Positions 1 to 11,208 of a DNA stretch of 64,000 nucleotides are shown one piece after another. Both the position numbers and the translations under genes were made by a program. The stretch is taken from the NCBI GenBank assembly GCA_021442155.1, contig CM038223.1:32090983-32154982 (forward strand). Direction: 5' to 3'. The first letter of the stretch is position 1. The number at the start of each line of letters is the position of its first letter. Below the pieces are notes generated by a model. The model worked only from the letters and a program-made list of their open reading frames with translations. It had not been told where the DNA came from and searched no databases. Origin of the DNA: Cymbidium sinense. Taxonomy: Eukaryota > Streptophyta > Magnoliopsida > Asparagales > Orchidaceae.

Positions 1-62
1 AATTCTATGGGCTTGTGTGCTTCCTCTTAAGTGGCTACCACACTCACCATAGTATATCTCTT
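1..62 (-). pseudogene. Gypsy B integrase, N-terminal zinc-binding edge
   Basis: The reverse complement of the first 60 bases reads as a peptide with ...GECGSHLRGSTQAHRI. This matches the conserved stretch after the RNase H-integrase linker in Tat-type polyproteins (usual form: H-x-G-x-C-G-x-H-x-G-G-R-x-L-A-x-K-I). It holds the histidine side of the HHCC zinc finger. The rest is outside the window. Confidence 0.7.
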
Positions 63-299
63 CTAGTACTTTTCATTACTCTATTTCACATACACATATC
101 ATGTTGAGTGAAGTCACTGATCTCCTAAATAACTTGCCTCCAATCAGTATGTAATGGGCAACCTTTATTTTGAATCTCCTTATATCTTTTATGGTTTTCT
201 TTATCTCTCCAGTATGCTAGTATTTTTTGATAAGATCAATCCAAGTTGGTGAGTGCTCAGTACTTATTTACATTAATTCATCATCTTCAATATAAGTTG

Positions 300-745
300 A
301 GTGATCTGAATGGAGGATTGTCCTTTGAGCCCACTCCCGCATAATAAATGAATGAGCTATTTTTTGCTTTCTATATATATGCCAAAATTTTGAAGTACTA
401 TAGTCACCTAATCTTTATTTTATCTTTAAGTACATATTTTTGCAAGAGCTCATCTTTAACTTTGCATTTCCCACTGACTTGTATAATTACTAGATGTGAG
501 TCTAAATAAGCCATAATGGGTATGCCCCCCTTGGGGAAATCTGAGTTTGATGAGTAAAACCTCATACTCTGATTGATTATTCATCAATTTAATGCTAAAC
601 TTTACCTATTATGCTATAGTGATTCATTTTGGGCTTTTTAGTATTATACATGCCCTCACATCTTGTACAATAGATGACCCATCCATATATAGCTACCACA
701 ATGGCTCTTGATTGACTGGGACTTCAGGTGAGTTGAAAAAATCAA
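300..745 (-). pseudogene. Gypsy B RNase H relic
   Basis: On the minus strand two conserved blocks can be read. Near 740-640 is the first strand with the catalytic aspartate (YMDGSSIVQDVRACIIL; usual VDGSSNxxGxGAGIIL). Near 600-540 is the helix block LMNNQSEYEVLLIKLR (usual xTNNQAEYEALIAGL), which carries the catalytic glutamate. A further block near 510-420 resembles the third strand and the LAKICT segment, but it is frameshifted. The RNase H would remove the RNA template in reverse transcription. It is non-functional here. Confidence 0.8.
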
Positions 746-1039
746 TCAAGAAGTTTGCGAGTGCCCGAGCTTTAATCATCATTTAAGATAAGTAGGATAT
801 ATCAAATTCACTCAGTTCTACTAACCATTTCAACAACCTCCTAAAATGGTTAGGTTTAGTGAGTATAGATTTGAGTGTAATATCGGAGATGACTTGAATT
901 AAGTGTGCTTGAAAATATTATATTGCTAGAGTCATTACATCAAAATAATGAGAGCAAGTGTGAGTTATTCCATAATTGTGTAGATTAGCTCAGCTCCTCT
1001 CTTAAATTTTCTAATGTAATAAATAGGTCATTACTTCCT

Positions 1040-2100
1040 ACCTTCTTCCCTTATAAGAATGAAACTGACAAAATCTTCTCTAACTCTAAGATACAGTAAT
1101 AAGGTTTCCCCTTCTTTTGGGATTATAATAGAGGCAGTGAGGCAATTATAGAAAGCCTTCTTGCACTCCAGATTTCACTCAAACTCCTTATTTTATCTAA
1201 GAACTTTGAAGAATGGCAAACAGTGTAACTTTAGAAATAAATTGATTTAATCTGGAGACTTGTCATATGAGTCATTGTACCTCTTTTGCTATTCTTCATG
1301 AAGGCATCTCGGTTATGAATTTCACTTTATCTAGATTAATCTTTATCCCTTTAATTGTAATGAAAAATACATAAACTTTTTCTGGCCAGGTGCCAAAAGT
1401 GCACATCATGGGGTTTAAGTGTATGCTATATTTTTTTTATGGTAACGAAAGTTTTCTTGAGGTCTTTAATATATTACATGGGTGACTTGCCTCTGACTAG
1501 TAAATGATTAGCATAGACTTCCACATTTATTTCTTTTTGTTCCTTAAACACTCGGTCTACCATCATTTGGTAAGTTACCCCCACATTTTTTTTATCTCAA
1601 AGGGCATTACTCTATAGTAATAGAGTCCTTCCCCTATTTTAAATGAGTTTTTTTCTAATTTGGTCAAATACATCGGTATCTAGTGACACATAGAGGATGT
1701 GTCAAGAAAACTCATCAAAGAGTAACCCATTGTAGAGCCAATGAGTGTATCTATTCAAAAGGGGTATCAATTCTTTAGACACACTAAATTCACATTGGTG
1801 AAATTGATGCACAATCTCCACTTCTCATTGGAAATTTCACCATGATCATATTTGGTGCCCATTTAGGGTATTGGACTTCTCTGATGAAGTCGGCTTCTAG
1901 AAACTTAGCAACTTCTTCTATGATAGGTCTAGAGAGTAACATCATAGTATTCCTTATTTTTTTGCTTTATGTGTTGACTATCCTTATGAACATTAAGATG
2001 ATGACAAGTGACATTAATGTCAATGCTTGACATCTTTGTCATGGTCTAAGTGAACACATCAATGCATTATTAGAGGAGATGAGAGCTTCCTTGTGTTTGG
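1040..2100 (-). pseudogene. Gypsy B reverse transcriptase relic
   Basis: The minus strand shows the RT from fingers to connection in order. The N-terminal block is NVTCHHLNVHKDSQ near 2010-1970. The block before the YVDD motif is YRVMPFEIKK near 1625-1595. The YVDD position near 1525 reads as VYANHLLV, so both catalytic aspartates are lost. Next come NPMMCTFG near 1420-1395, then NKEFEWSLECKKAF near 1195-1150, and the tether block GETLLLYLRVREDFVSFILIREEG near 1110-1040. All of these match the Ty3/gypsy order and spacing. Several frameshifts and stops separate the blocks. Confidence 0.85.
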
Positions 2101-2476
2101 TGTTGAAAGTTGAGCTGATCCTAAAGACTCACTCGTGATTGAGAGAGGTCCACACTTAATGTATCTTTATAAGGACTTCAATTCTAGTACATGCAATATC
2201 CAATTGCAAAACTTTATTCTCTTTAACAGACTTACTAGCTGCTCTAAGATATCAAGTTCTAGATGGATTTAGAGTACCTTTGATTGTGATTTCTTCTCCA
2301 CCTATGGGGAACTTGATAAATACATGGTAAGTGGACATTACTACCTTGAATTCCTTAATTACTGGTTGGCCAAAAATAATATTATAAGTAGCTGGTGCTA
2401 CCTCTATGACAAAGTTGTCCATCGCCATGTATTGCTTCTCATTGTCACCTAAGTTACAAAGAGAGTGATTATTCCT

Positions 2477-2945
2477 TTAGTCTCTCTCCTTTCTCTTAAG
2501 AATCCAAATAATAGTCCTTCTCTGGGAAAGTTTGGAACTAGTTAAGCTCAATTTATCAAAAATAGATCTATATATAATATAGATTGAGCTTTCCTTGTCG
2601 ATCAATATACTTCTAATTTGGTAATTGGCGATCATCATGTCATTGTAGGGGTTTCCCATGGAGGGTCTATCTCTTTCTAAGAAATTCATAAGGACTATGA
2701 AGGTGTGTGATGCACACGCCATGGTTGCCAAGTTGACATCTCCAAACTATAGTTGTTTGAGACCCGCCCATCATGAAGACTCTCCATCTTCCCCCAAAGA
2801 TGATGGGTACTACTCCAGTGATGTGGATGGCATGTGCTGGGGTGGGTTCATTACTCATTTCGATGACTTTTTTGTCCTTTCTTTTGGTAAACTCATTGAA
2901 CTTCCCAGCCTTTATCAATTCTTCAACTAAGGTTCTTAATTGCAA
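2477..2945 (-). pseudogene. Gypsy B aspartic protease relic
   Basis: Two overlapping minus-strand reading frames cover this stretch. The upstream one (2945-2667) contains the pre-protease box ITGVVPIIFGG, the counterpart of the INVIxGG box of Tat polyproteins. The downstream one (2731-2477) contains MIANYQIRSILIDKESS near 2640-2585. That is the retropepsin active-site strand, where D-S/T-G has decayed to DKE, followed by YRSIFDKLSL. The protease would process the Gag-Pol polyprotein. The missing glycine and the frameshift between the two halves make it inactive. Confidence 0.8.
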
Positions 2946-3399
2946 TATTACTCCATGTCATGCCTATGGTCTTTGTGATAAATGTTCAATATCTAGAGCA
3001 ATCGCGAACACCATTAGCCCTTATTGGTGGAGCTCTTTTAAAGAAATTTTTATTTTAGATGGCTTCTATCAATTCAACCATCAATACCCTTAATGGAGTT
3101 GTTACAATGGTCCACAAGTACTGGCTTCCTTGGCAATAAGTTGTAGGATCCTGAAGTCTCATGTAGGTGTGAATGTTTTTGACCACCTTCTCTTGCTTAG
3201 TCTCCGTGCTTGAAATGTCTATAGGTGATAATTCCAAATGTGGTCTCTTTAACAAGTCTTTGGTTGCCAATGGAGTCACTTAAGCAACTTCGTTATACTC
3301 ATCGATGTTTATATGATTGTTTGCCATCTCAGTGAGTGTTTTTGGCTATTGGAAGTCAATGGCATACCTAAATGGCCCTTCTTTCAACACTCGAGCAAG

Positions 3400-4120
3400 T
3401 GCAACCTATACCACTGTGGGTTTCAAATATTTAACTTTTAGCATCTCACACTAAAAGCAAGTGAAAAATCTCCTCAAGGACTCACCATGCTATTGCATCA
3501 TCTGAAGGAAAGCCAATGAACTCTTTAATGGCTTCTAAGCACTGATGAAACATCTTCTTGAAGTCAAAGAATTTAGTGGGAAGCATGAGAACCACCTCAG
3601 GGATGATTCTTTGAAAGTGGTAAAGAAAAGGTGACATTTATTCGCATCATCCAAGTCCAATAATGTGTAGTTGATTTAAAATAGCTAATGTGGTATGTTG
3701 AGTCTATCTAACCTTGGTATGAATTGATGTAAAATTTTGATCCTATATAAAGGGCAAGCTTGAGCGATCTCAAGGGAGAAAGCATTGGTAAGAGTCACCC
3801 ACTCTCTAGGTGTGACTTCCTTTTGTTCGAGTGATAATATTCATCATCCAGCTGGGACTTCTAGATAGTTCTCTTCTTACTCAATGAGTTTGATGCATTC
3901 ACCAATTCTAATGATCTTTCATGCACTATTGCCCTAAGCTTAAGATTTTCTCTCTCCATGGCTGCCTAAACTACATGATTGATTCTATCCTTCATGTCCT
4001 TTAAGTTATACTGAGTGGTGAATTATTGGGTATTTGGCTTCAATTCTACTAGGTGATTATGGGTTGAATGTTCTACTTCACATTGTATTTGACACCTAAT
4101 TCATGGCTTCAACCATACTC
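3400..4120 (-). pseudogene. Gypsy B gag relic
   Basis: The minus strand between about 3700 and 3480 contains DANKCHLFFTTFKESSLRWFSCLP with one frameshift. This matches the capsid block of Tat-type gag (D-A-x-x-C-R-x-F-x-x-T-L-x-x-x-A-x-x-W-F-x-x-L-P). It is followed by a helix with a MFHQCLEAIKEF-like spelling. Upstream, near 4120-3780, is a helical, lysine/glutamate-rich segment typical of the gag N terminus. No clear zinc knuckle was found. The identification rests on this block and on its position upstream of the protease. Confidence 0.65.
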
Positions 4121-4250
4121 ACCACACCTAAAGGATGTTAGATCCAAATCTATCTGTGGACTGAAGTAGAACCTCAGGAGACACCTAGGGAGCAAGGTTA
4201 GTAAAGAGAGGGATAGCGGGTAATGAAGAGAATGTAAGAAGAAGGCCCGA

Positions 4251-4923
4251 TTTTATTATCTTTTAAGTATTATTAGTATAATGTGAGAAAATGTCCTTAT
4301 TTTAGAGAGAGAGGTAAAGCTGAAAAGAGAGAGTCTAATGAACTAAACCAAACCCCTAAGGGCTCCCCTTATGGATAATACCAATACAAATAAAGCTATT
4401 CGAGTACAAAAATAGAGACTTTCCTTGACCTGAGGCTAGTGTTCAATAGCGAGTGATGATCCCTCGTGGTGAGTGACTTACAACTTGGTTAGGTACAGTT
4501 GTTCTCCCTACTTTAGGATACCAAACTTGAGCATTTTTGGGTTGGCCATTCTTTCTTGAATACTCATCTTTTATGGTCAAGTATTTATCAACATGGTCAT
4601 CACCCTTATCTCTTCTTTTAACTTTCTTCATGTGCTCATAATGCGTGCGGCAAGTTTTTATTATTTAGACAACTTACTTATTCTGGGTACACTTAAATTA
4701 TGCATTTGTATGACATTACCACAATCATTTCTTTTATAGATATAGAATGATATGTGAAGTTATAATAGAAACTCTACTAAAGAAAGATCAATGGAATATA
4801 CTTTGATGATGGAGTGTGGATTGGTGCACCAAATGCTTCCAAGCCTAAAGGAAGGCCAAAAAAAAAAAGAATTAAAATTTGTTTGCAAGGTGCAATAACA
4901 AAACAAAAAAGTTCATAGATGCA
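4251..4923. other. Unassigned stretch between gypsy B gag and gypsy A 5' LTR
   Basis: By position this should be the leader or 5' LTR of gypsy B. No second copy of it is visible in the window, so LTR status cannot be tested. It contains an A run at about 4860-4869 and a 62-codon minus-strand open frame (4631-4443) rich in Lys/Arg, which I do not recognise and treat as chance or leader sequence. Confidence 0.4.
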
Positions 4924-5212
4924 TGTTTGCATCAAAAAATTAATTAAAATAATTTTTGACGAAGAGCCACGGTGTTGTGATCTTCACATCGAGGCACTAC
5001 TACAATTCTTCTAGAAAGATAACTGCTAGTCTATTTGGCAACTCGATGGCATGGCATCACGAGGCGCTGCCATGACAACACTAAGGCATTGTGATGATGA
5101 TATGCATTTTTAAAGAAGTAAGAAAAATTGATGTCCCTACCCTAATGGTTACAACCACCAAGGGAGTGAAGGGTGATAGTAATGAGGTGGAAAGGATCAC
5201 CCCATTAGTGAA

Positions 5213-5232
5213 AAAATCCTATAAAAAAGAGG
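5213..5232 (+). promoter_or_regulatory. Putative TATA box of gypsy A LTR
   Basis: The motif CCTATAAAAAAGAGGG is preserved at the equivalent place of the 3' LTR (about 51164-51180, CCTATAAAAAGGGGG). Conservation between two otherwise diverged LTR copies and its place about 290 bases inside the LTR suit a pol II TATA box. Activity is not shown. Confidence 0.5.
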
Positions 5233-6138
5233 GATTTTCCCCATAGGCTTCTTCTTTTTCTTCTTCCTCTTACTCTTTATTCCTCACTGCTCTCATATTG
5301 GAGCTATAAGGGTCCTTCCAATGGCGGATGACCGATGGTTGTTCGAGGAAGCTTTCCTCCTACACAAGTTCAAAGCCAAGTACATCACTACAAACTCCAG
5401 GTGAAATTTTGGAAATGTAAGTTTTATACGGATGTCTTTGGTAAAAATAATATTTTACAAGATTTTCACCATAGATCTTAGATCCAATGGCAAATCAAAT
5501 GGTGTATCTCCATTGATCTTCAAGGTAGAGTAAAATAAATGCCTCCATATCCCTAAAATCATAGAATTTAGAAAGAACCTCTATGATTGAACTTAGTTCT
5601 GGCGTGAGAAGAAAAAGAAATCTCCCTCTGTTGATCTTAGATCTAAAACAAGAGAGAATTACACTAAAAACACAAGAACCTAGTATTGCTAAAGTGTTAC
5701 TCTATTAAAATTTTCATAAAAATTGCTAGAATACTTAAGAATTTTGATTCAATATGTGTATTTCCATTTCACGGTGTCATAACACTAAGCTTTAGAGCTG
5801 AGGCGCTAAGCTCTCAGGAATGAAGTCCTTGGCGATCTGCTTGATAATGCTAAGATGATAGATACTTATCACTAATGCATTATGCTTTCGGGTTTCATCA
5901 ATTTAATATAGTATTGTAGTGTCATTACCACAGCGCTAAGGCATCATCTCTAGAAATATGTTCTACCGTTGAACTTAGTTTCGGTGTGAAATGAAATCTT
6001 CCCTCTGTTGATCTTAGAACTAGAACAAGGGAGAAGAGTGCTAATACACTAAAAAAAACCTAACTCGCACTTTAAAGTGCCTATACGATAGTCAGTTATC
6101 CTGAACCAACATTTGTCAGTGTTGTGGCACTAAACCAT

Positions 6139-6270
6139 CAACACCTAGGCACAGTTCAAACAGTCAACATGACCTATATTTGTAATGCCATGATGTTAAC
6201 CATGTATCCCCTAGTCATAGTTCAAATAGTCAACATGACCTATAATTGTAATATCACGATGCTAACCATG
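6139..6270 (+). repeat. 66-bp tandem duplication in the 5' LTR
   Basis: Two adjacent 66-base units (6139-6204 and 6205-6270) share the core TAGTTCAAA(T/C)AGTCAACATG-like text and the ending TAACCATG. The matching place in the 3' LTR (about 52050-52115) has a single unit, so the duplication arose after the two LTRs separated. Confidence 0.75.
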
Positions 6271-7250
6271 CAATGCCATATTTTCAGCACCGAGGTGCAT
6301 AACATAAAATAAGTTTAAATTACTTACATGGGCCCTGACACAATAACAATTGCCTAAGTCTATTGCTTGAGGATACTTCGGGGGTTAATATAAAAAAATG
6401 ATGAATCTAAATCACCCTTATGTACCCTAACATATAAATAAAAATCCAAATTAAATGTCTAAGGATCCTACAGGGGCTAAAATTCTCATTTGGGTCTCAT
6501 GATTGGGTCCGGATTACCAAAATCTAATCTTTCTCTGATGATAGTTGTGTTGATTAAATATTCAATCAGAGAGAATATTTTAAAAATTGAATGAAGTCTA
6601 TCATTCAAAATAACTTAAAGTTAATAATCATCCACCCATCCATAATCATTTATCAATGATGATAAGCTAAGAAAACCTTTGCTCATAAAAGAGCCAATGT
6701 CAAATTAAATATATCATTATGTTCATACTCAAATAATCTTATGCCAATAAGGACATGACCTGTGTCCTTTGTCTGTGTAATTTTGTCACAAAATTGTACC
6801 ACATGAAATGCGGATATAACTAGAACCTTCTAATCGGGTGGCTTGGCATCCATATAGCTCCACTATATTTCATCACAATGACAGACTGTATGTTCCCTAA
6901 TGGATTTGCTCCTTGATCCATGAAATATAAAATATATTTAATAAATAAAAGCCTTCTATTAACAAAGGTTGATTTAAATTTATCACCTTAGACAAATGTC
7001 ACTCTAGTCTTACAAGAACACTTGGACGATGCAACCCATAGCTATTGATAAGGATTCTTCAATCAAGAAGAACTATTTACTTTGGCTAAGTAGATTAGAG
7101 GCCATGACAATCTGGGATGATGGAACCATGGGATCTTGATCGAGTGTGTCATCATTATACCCCCCCCCCCCCCCAACCCACCCACCTAATATATACTTTA
7201 AGTTAAATGACAATCATTTATGCCATAACACAGCACCACTAGACACCAAT

Positions 7251-7262
7251 TGATATCAGATA
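7251..7262 (+). other. Primer binding site, initiator-Met type, decayed
   Basis: TGATATCAGATA matches the common plant PBS TGGTATCAGAGC at 9 of 12 places; the third base is a G-to-A change. It lies a few bases after the presumed LTR end and before the first ORF, where minus-strand DNA synthesis would be primed. Confidence 0.55.
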
Positions 7263-7509
7263 AGATATGTTTATTCTCCAACCTTAATCGAGAGTGATCT
7301 CCTACTATGGTAAGAGAGGTAATTAACTAGATGGTGGAGAGCATCCTAAAAGATGTTTTTATTCTAAGTGATCAAATTTCTAGTGACTCCGTTGGAAATC
7401 ACTACTCTCACCATCTCTAATTGGAGTAGATTAAAATATGGTGTTGTCATAGATTTAAATAAAGTGTTATATTTTTTTTCATCTTAAGATCTACAACTAG
7501 GTTTGTCAA

Positions 7510-8890
7510 ATGGAAAACATCAAGAATATAATGACTGTCAAGCTCAGTGAGGTATCCACGATGAGATTCCCTCAAGCCATAATCAATGCTAATATTATCA
7601 AAGATATTCTCTAGTTTGGAATACTTTCTGAGGTTGTCAAGTTTTTATCTACTGGACCTATCTCTAAACCACTCATCAAGTTCGCTATAATGCCAAAATA
7701 ATTGATAAGGGAAAGAGGCTGAACGTAATTTTTTTGAATGACCCAACCCTAAAGCTCTAACCTCCAAGAAAGGTTATGTCTTTGAAAGGCTATCAAAGGC
7801 AATGTCAATTACCTCTACTAAGGAGAAGGTTGATATTAAGCCTAAATTAAAATCCATCATAGTCAATTCACTTAGCAAGGGAGAATGCCACCTTTACTCC
7901 AGGTAATCACAACCATTAAGCTTCTTCCTATGACACTAAAATTTCCAAAAGGGCTCGAAGAAAATATAATTCTGTTCGCAGAGCCATTGGACTACCTATT
8001 CATGTTGAATAACAACATAACCCACTGGTGGAGGCAAATAAACCCACCAACAATAACTTGGATTTGCTTTTATGGATCAAAAGAAATAGCTTAAGAAGAG
8101 CTATAAAGAAATCATTTTGGGATAGACATACACATCTCATTCCACAAGATGAACCACAAAAGGAGAAAATTGTCTCCTCCAAAATCTACAAGGTTCTGAA
8201 GGATATCAAAATAGAAACCTTCAGAGAAGAATAAAGAAATTAATGAGCAGGGTTGCTAAAAAAACAAATGCCTACCTTACAATAAGTGAGAATATTCAAA
8301 AATATTGTGCCTATTTGCATCAAGATTTAAAGTTTACGAGCACTATAGTCATTGAGCACCAACATCAAGCCTTTAAAAATAAAGACACTAAGTGGCTAGT
8401 TGTTGGAAGGCCCAAGAACCCCCTACAAAAAAATAGGTTATCATTCATTAGGTGAACACCAGGGTGTAGCATCTAGGATGCATTCTGAGAGATCCACCAC
8501 TACAAAGTCTTGATCAATTTTTGTATGAAAAGAATCTTAAATCATCAACAATGAAGCAATTCAGTAAAAGCCAACTCCAGCAGGTGATAACCAAATAGAC
8601 TCTCCTATCATCAACTAGAAATGTCGGTCCAAAAAGAGCCTGGCAATGGATGATGACATGGATGACCAACTTTTCTGAGAAAATGAAGATCTCCCAGCCA
8701 ATGAAGAAAAGCAAAATTTTGATATCCAAAATAATGAAAATATTCATCACATGGACATAGATCGAAGTTATTTGTATGATTGACATGTGTCTGTGAAACA
8801 AATGTGTGGTACTCAAATAGTAGAATGAAGAAGAGCAACAAAGGAACCCAAGCCATCAAGAGCCTAGAAGTAAACCTCATGTAGAAGTGG
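7510..8890 (+). pseudogene. Gypsy A ORF upstream of gag (ORF1-like relic)
   Basis: From the ATG at 7510 the plus strand gives MENIKNIMTVKLSEVST..., then several long frame pieces. One is 8028-8234, with NKPTNNNLDLLLWIKRNSL and KKSFWDRHTHL. Another is 8243-8455, with ISENIQKYCAYLHQDL. An acidic, Asn-rich piece follows near 8680-8805. Stops and shifts join them. The stretch comes before the gag block, so it corresponds in place to the extra ORF1 of Ogre-type elements, whose function is unknown. I recognise no domain in it. The minus-strand open frames here (8182-8000, 8880-8514) are shadows. Confidence 0.45.
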
Positions 8891-10000
8891 AAGTGACTGA
8901 AGACTTAATCGATATTGTAACAAGGTTACAATAGCAAATGGGTTCCCAACTTTAAAGGAGAGATCATAAAATTAGTCAACTCAGCAATTGACTCAATGAG
9001 ATGAGTGGGCTGATTAAAGAGCTATTTGGTTAGTTCAACCTCATAGAGCTACAACACAGCAAATACCTCCAAGATATTCTTCATAAATGAATAATCCAAT
9101 AGTTGAAATGAGAGGCAAATAAAATACTTTACCTAATCTACCAACAACTACAACATAAAGGAAGGAACCTCCAAGAGAAGCTATAGTGAACACTTATCAA
9201 AAAGCTAATGTTATCATTAAATCCCAAATGGAAGATCTCATCAACTAAAAGTTCAAGGCAGTGATAGCTTCAAAAATTATTGAATAATTAATTAGAAAAG
9301 GTCGATTGCATCCAGTTGAATACAACCAACTACAGACCTCTAAATACATTGTGCTGAAGTTTAATACCTTTTTAGGAATGAAAAACTTATCGTAACACTT
9401 GGCTCAATTTAAAGCATTGTATGGAAATACTGGAGGAAATTATGTCGTACTACTATGATAATTTGTTAGCAGCCTTACACACACAATTTTTGAATTGTAT
9501 GCTGAGTTACCTAATGACTCAATAAAAACCTTGGCCGAGCTATAAACACTTTTTATCAATAGATTTATAAGAGCAACAAAGAAAGTAGCAATTACGGATC
9601 TCGTCTTAGTAAAGAGAAGAAAAGACAAGAGTGTTCTGAAGTATATTACTAGATGGGGAATCTAAGCATGAGATATGACCAACAACTCATAGAAAAGCAT
9701 ACAGTAGAACTCCTCATAAAGAATATCAATGATCAAATGGCCCTATATCTAGCTATGGATACCATTAACACATTTCAAGAATTATTGGATCGTGTAGCCA
9801 AGTTCAAAAGATTTTCGAAATAAAAAGAGCTTAATATCAATTATAACAACAACAACCCCTTTGGAAAACTGATACAGCGAAAGTCTAGCAACTCAAAAAG
9901 AAATGATGTGACTACAGCATTCACATTCACAGTGGACAAGAAGGAAAATGGAGGTGTGACAACCTCACGACCAACGACATCCTCTCGGCCAATAGTAAAG
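8890..10000 (+). pseudogene. Gypsy A gag relic
   Basis: Near 8890-9090 lies a heptad-like helix (EDLIDIVTRLQ, KISQLSN, NEMSGLIKELF), expected before the capsid domain. Near 9320-9660 the capsid-type block reads VLKFNTFLGMKN, HLAQFKALYGNTGG, FVSSLTHTIFELYAELPNDSIKTLAEL, FINRFIRATKKVAITDL and RRKDKSVLKYITRW. This follows the retrotransposon gag family of Tat-type elements (AHFxxxCxNxG...LxxSLxGxAFxWYxxLxPxSIxxWxxLxxxFxxRF...QRKxExxxxYIxRW). Stops and shifts abound. A zinc knuckle is not clear, though Cys/His-bearing text occurs near 10160-10220. Confidence 0.75.
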
Positions 10001-11208
10001 CTGGCATAGAAAAGAAAAAGGGCTTACCCTCCAAGAGAAAATGAATAAATACTACTCATTCGAAAGAAATACTAGTAAAATTTTTAAGCATGCCCTAAAG
10101 CTAGGGTTACAATTTCCAAAGCCACGACGGCCAGACCAAGTGGACAAAGTTGATGATCCCAACTAATGTCCATTTCACAGGCTCACAAGCCACCCAATTG
10201 AAGATTGTTTCATTTTTAAAGATTGGGTAAAAAAAAAGAGTAATCAAAATGGATAACTCACCTTATCAGACACTATACTGATACATCCTTAAAAAATGCA
10301 AGAGTTGTTACAACACACCCATTCTAGCATGAAAAAAGTGAAAGTGTTGAGCGAGCTAGAACTCAGAACATAAAGAAAGATAAGAGCAAGGCCCACCAAA
10401 CACAAGAAAAAGAGAAAGGTGGTTGGGAGGCCTTCATCTCATAGAAGACTAAAAGAATGACCAATATTCTTTTAATAATAGAAAGTATTCAATGGAAGAA
10501 TTCTTTAGAGCCTAAACACAATCCAATAATTCTCTTCCTCAATAGGGGTAATTTTTTATATAATATAAAGAAATAGGCAAAAATCAATCAGCCTTCTTCA
10601 TAGAAGCCCTATAAATCAAGGATGAAAAGGAGGACTCGAAAGCTAAAGTTTGAAACTCAAAAGATGATTAACTCTTTCGAGGAATAGGAACAACCTCCTC
10701 AAAGGCCAATTAAGCTAGAAGATTACATGGCCCATTTAAATCTTGACATGGAAGAACTTGAAAAATAAATTTTGAAACAAACATGTCATGTCATAAATGT
10801 GATTGTGACTTAAACTGACTATGAGGAAGAATCATTCTTTCCTAAAGAAAAACCAATAAAGTGAAGACTCAAGTAGAGCTCAAAGAAACTACATCCTAAA
10901 TTAGGCAGTAGCTCAGAAAATCCTCAAAGCTCTGAGAATTCTAGAGGGCATAGGATTAAAGACTTCTTCTAATAAAGAAGATAAAATAGATGAAGTGACC
11001 CAAGTCTAATTAAAAAGCAGAAAATGAATCTCACCACCTCTATAATGGAAAGTTAGTGATAAAGGCAAAGAAATTCAAATAAATAAAAATGTCTTACCCC
11101 CATCACCGACTAAACCTCAAAGAGTCTACCAAAATAGGAGTAGAGTAAAATGTTAAAATCCATTTATGCAAGCTCCTTGATTTACAAAGTATCTATGATG
11201 CTCTTACG
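10001..11208 (+). pseudogene. Gypsy A gag-protease linker, decayed
   Basis: Between gag and protease the plus strand encodes short, Lys/Glu-rich frame pieces without a recognisable fold. One piece near 10155-10210 reads like CPFHRLTSHPIEDCFIFKDW. This resembles the C-x2-H-x5-HPxxDCxxFK box found between gag and protease in Tat-like polyproteins, probably a zinc-binding nucleocapsid motif. The rest is low in information and full of stops. Confidence 0.5.

Larger units (their letters stand above)
1..4250 (-). mobile_element. Gypsy B: degenerate Ty3/gypsy (Tat-like) retrotransposon, 5' part, minus strand
   Basis: Reading the minus strand from about 4250 down to 1 gives gag, protease, reverse transcriptase, RNase H and the first bases of integrase, in the order of a Ty3/gypsy polyprotein. 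Protease, RT and RNase H motifs are listed separately. The frame shifts many times and there are numerous stops, so this is a dead copy. The integrase core and 3' LTR would lie left of base 1 and are not in the window. The presumed leader or 5' LTR lies between about 4250 and 4923, where gypsy A begins in the opposite orientation. The motif spellings fit the Tat/Retand group better than chromovirus types, but no phylogeny was made. Confidence 0.85.
4924..7245 (+). mobile_element. Gypsy A 5' LTR
   Basis: Bases 4924 to 6628 align by eye with 50900-52477 along nearly the whole length. Shared landmarks are the TGTT(TG/CA)CATCAAAAAATT start, the AGCAAGATAACT-like block, the AATCCTATAAAAA block near 5215 (a likely TATA box, followed by the expected start region), and the GTATCTCCAT and TGATTGGGTCC blocks. 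The 3' limit is set by the CACTAGACA end before the primer binding site, because the 3' LTR copy is cut short by E4 and cannot confirm it. A run of 15 C lies at 7160-7174. Confidence 0.7.

Noticed and set aside
8514..8880. Minus-strand open frames of about 90-100 codons
   Set aside because: Shadows opposite the plus-strand ORF1/gag relic, with Phe/Leu/Ile-rich text as expected for complements of Lys/Asn/Glu-rich coding DNA.
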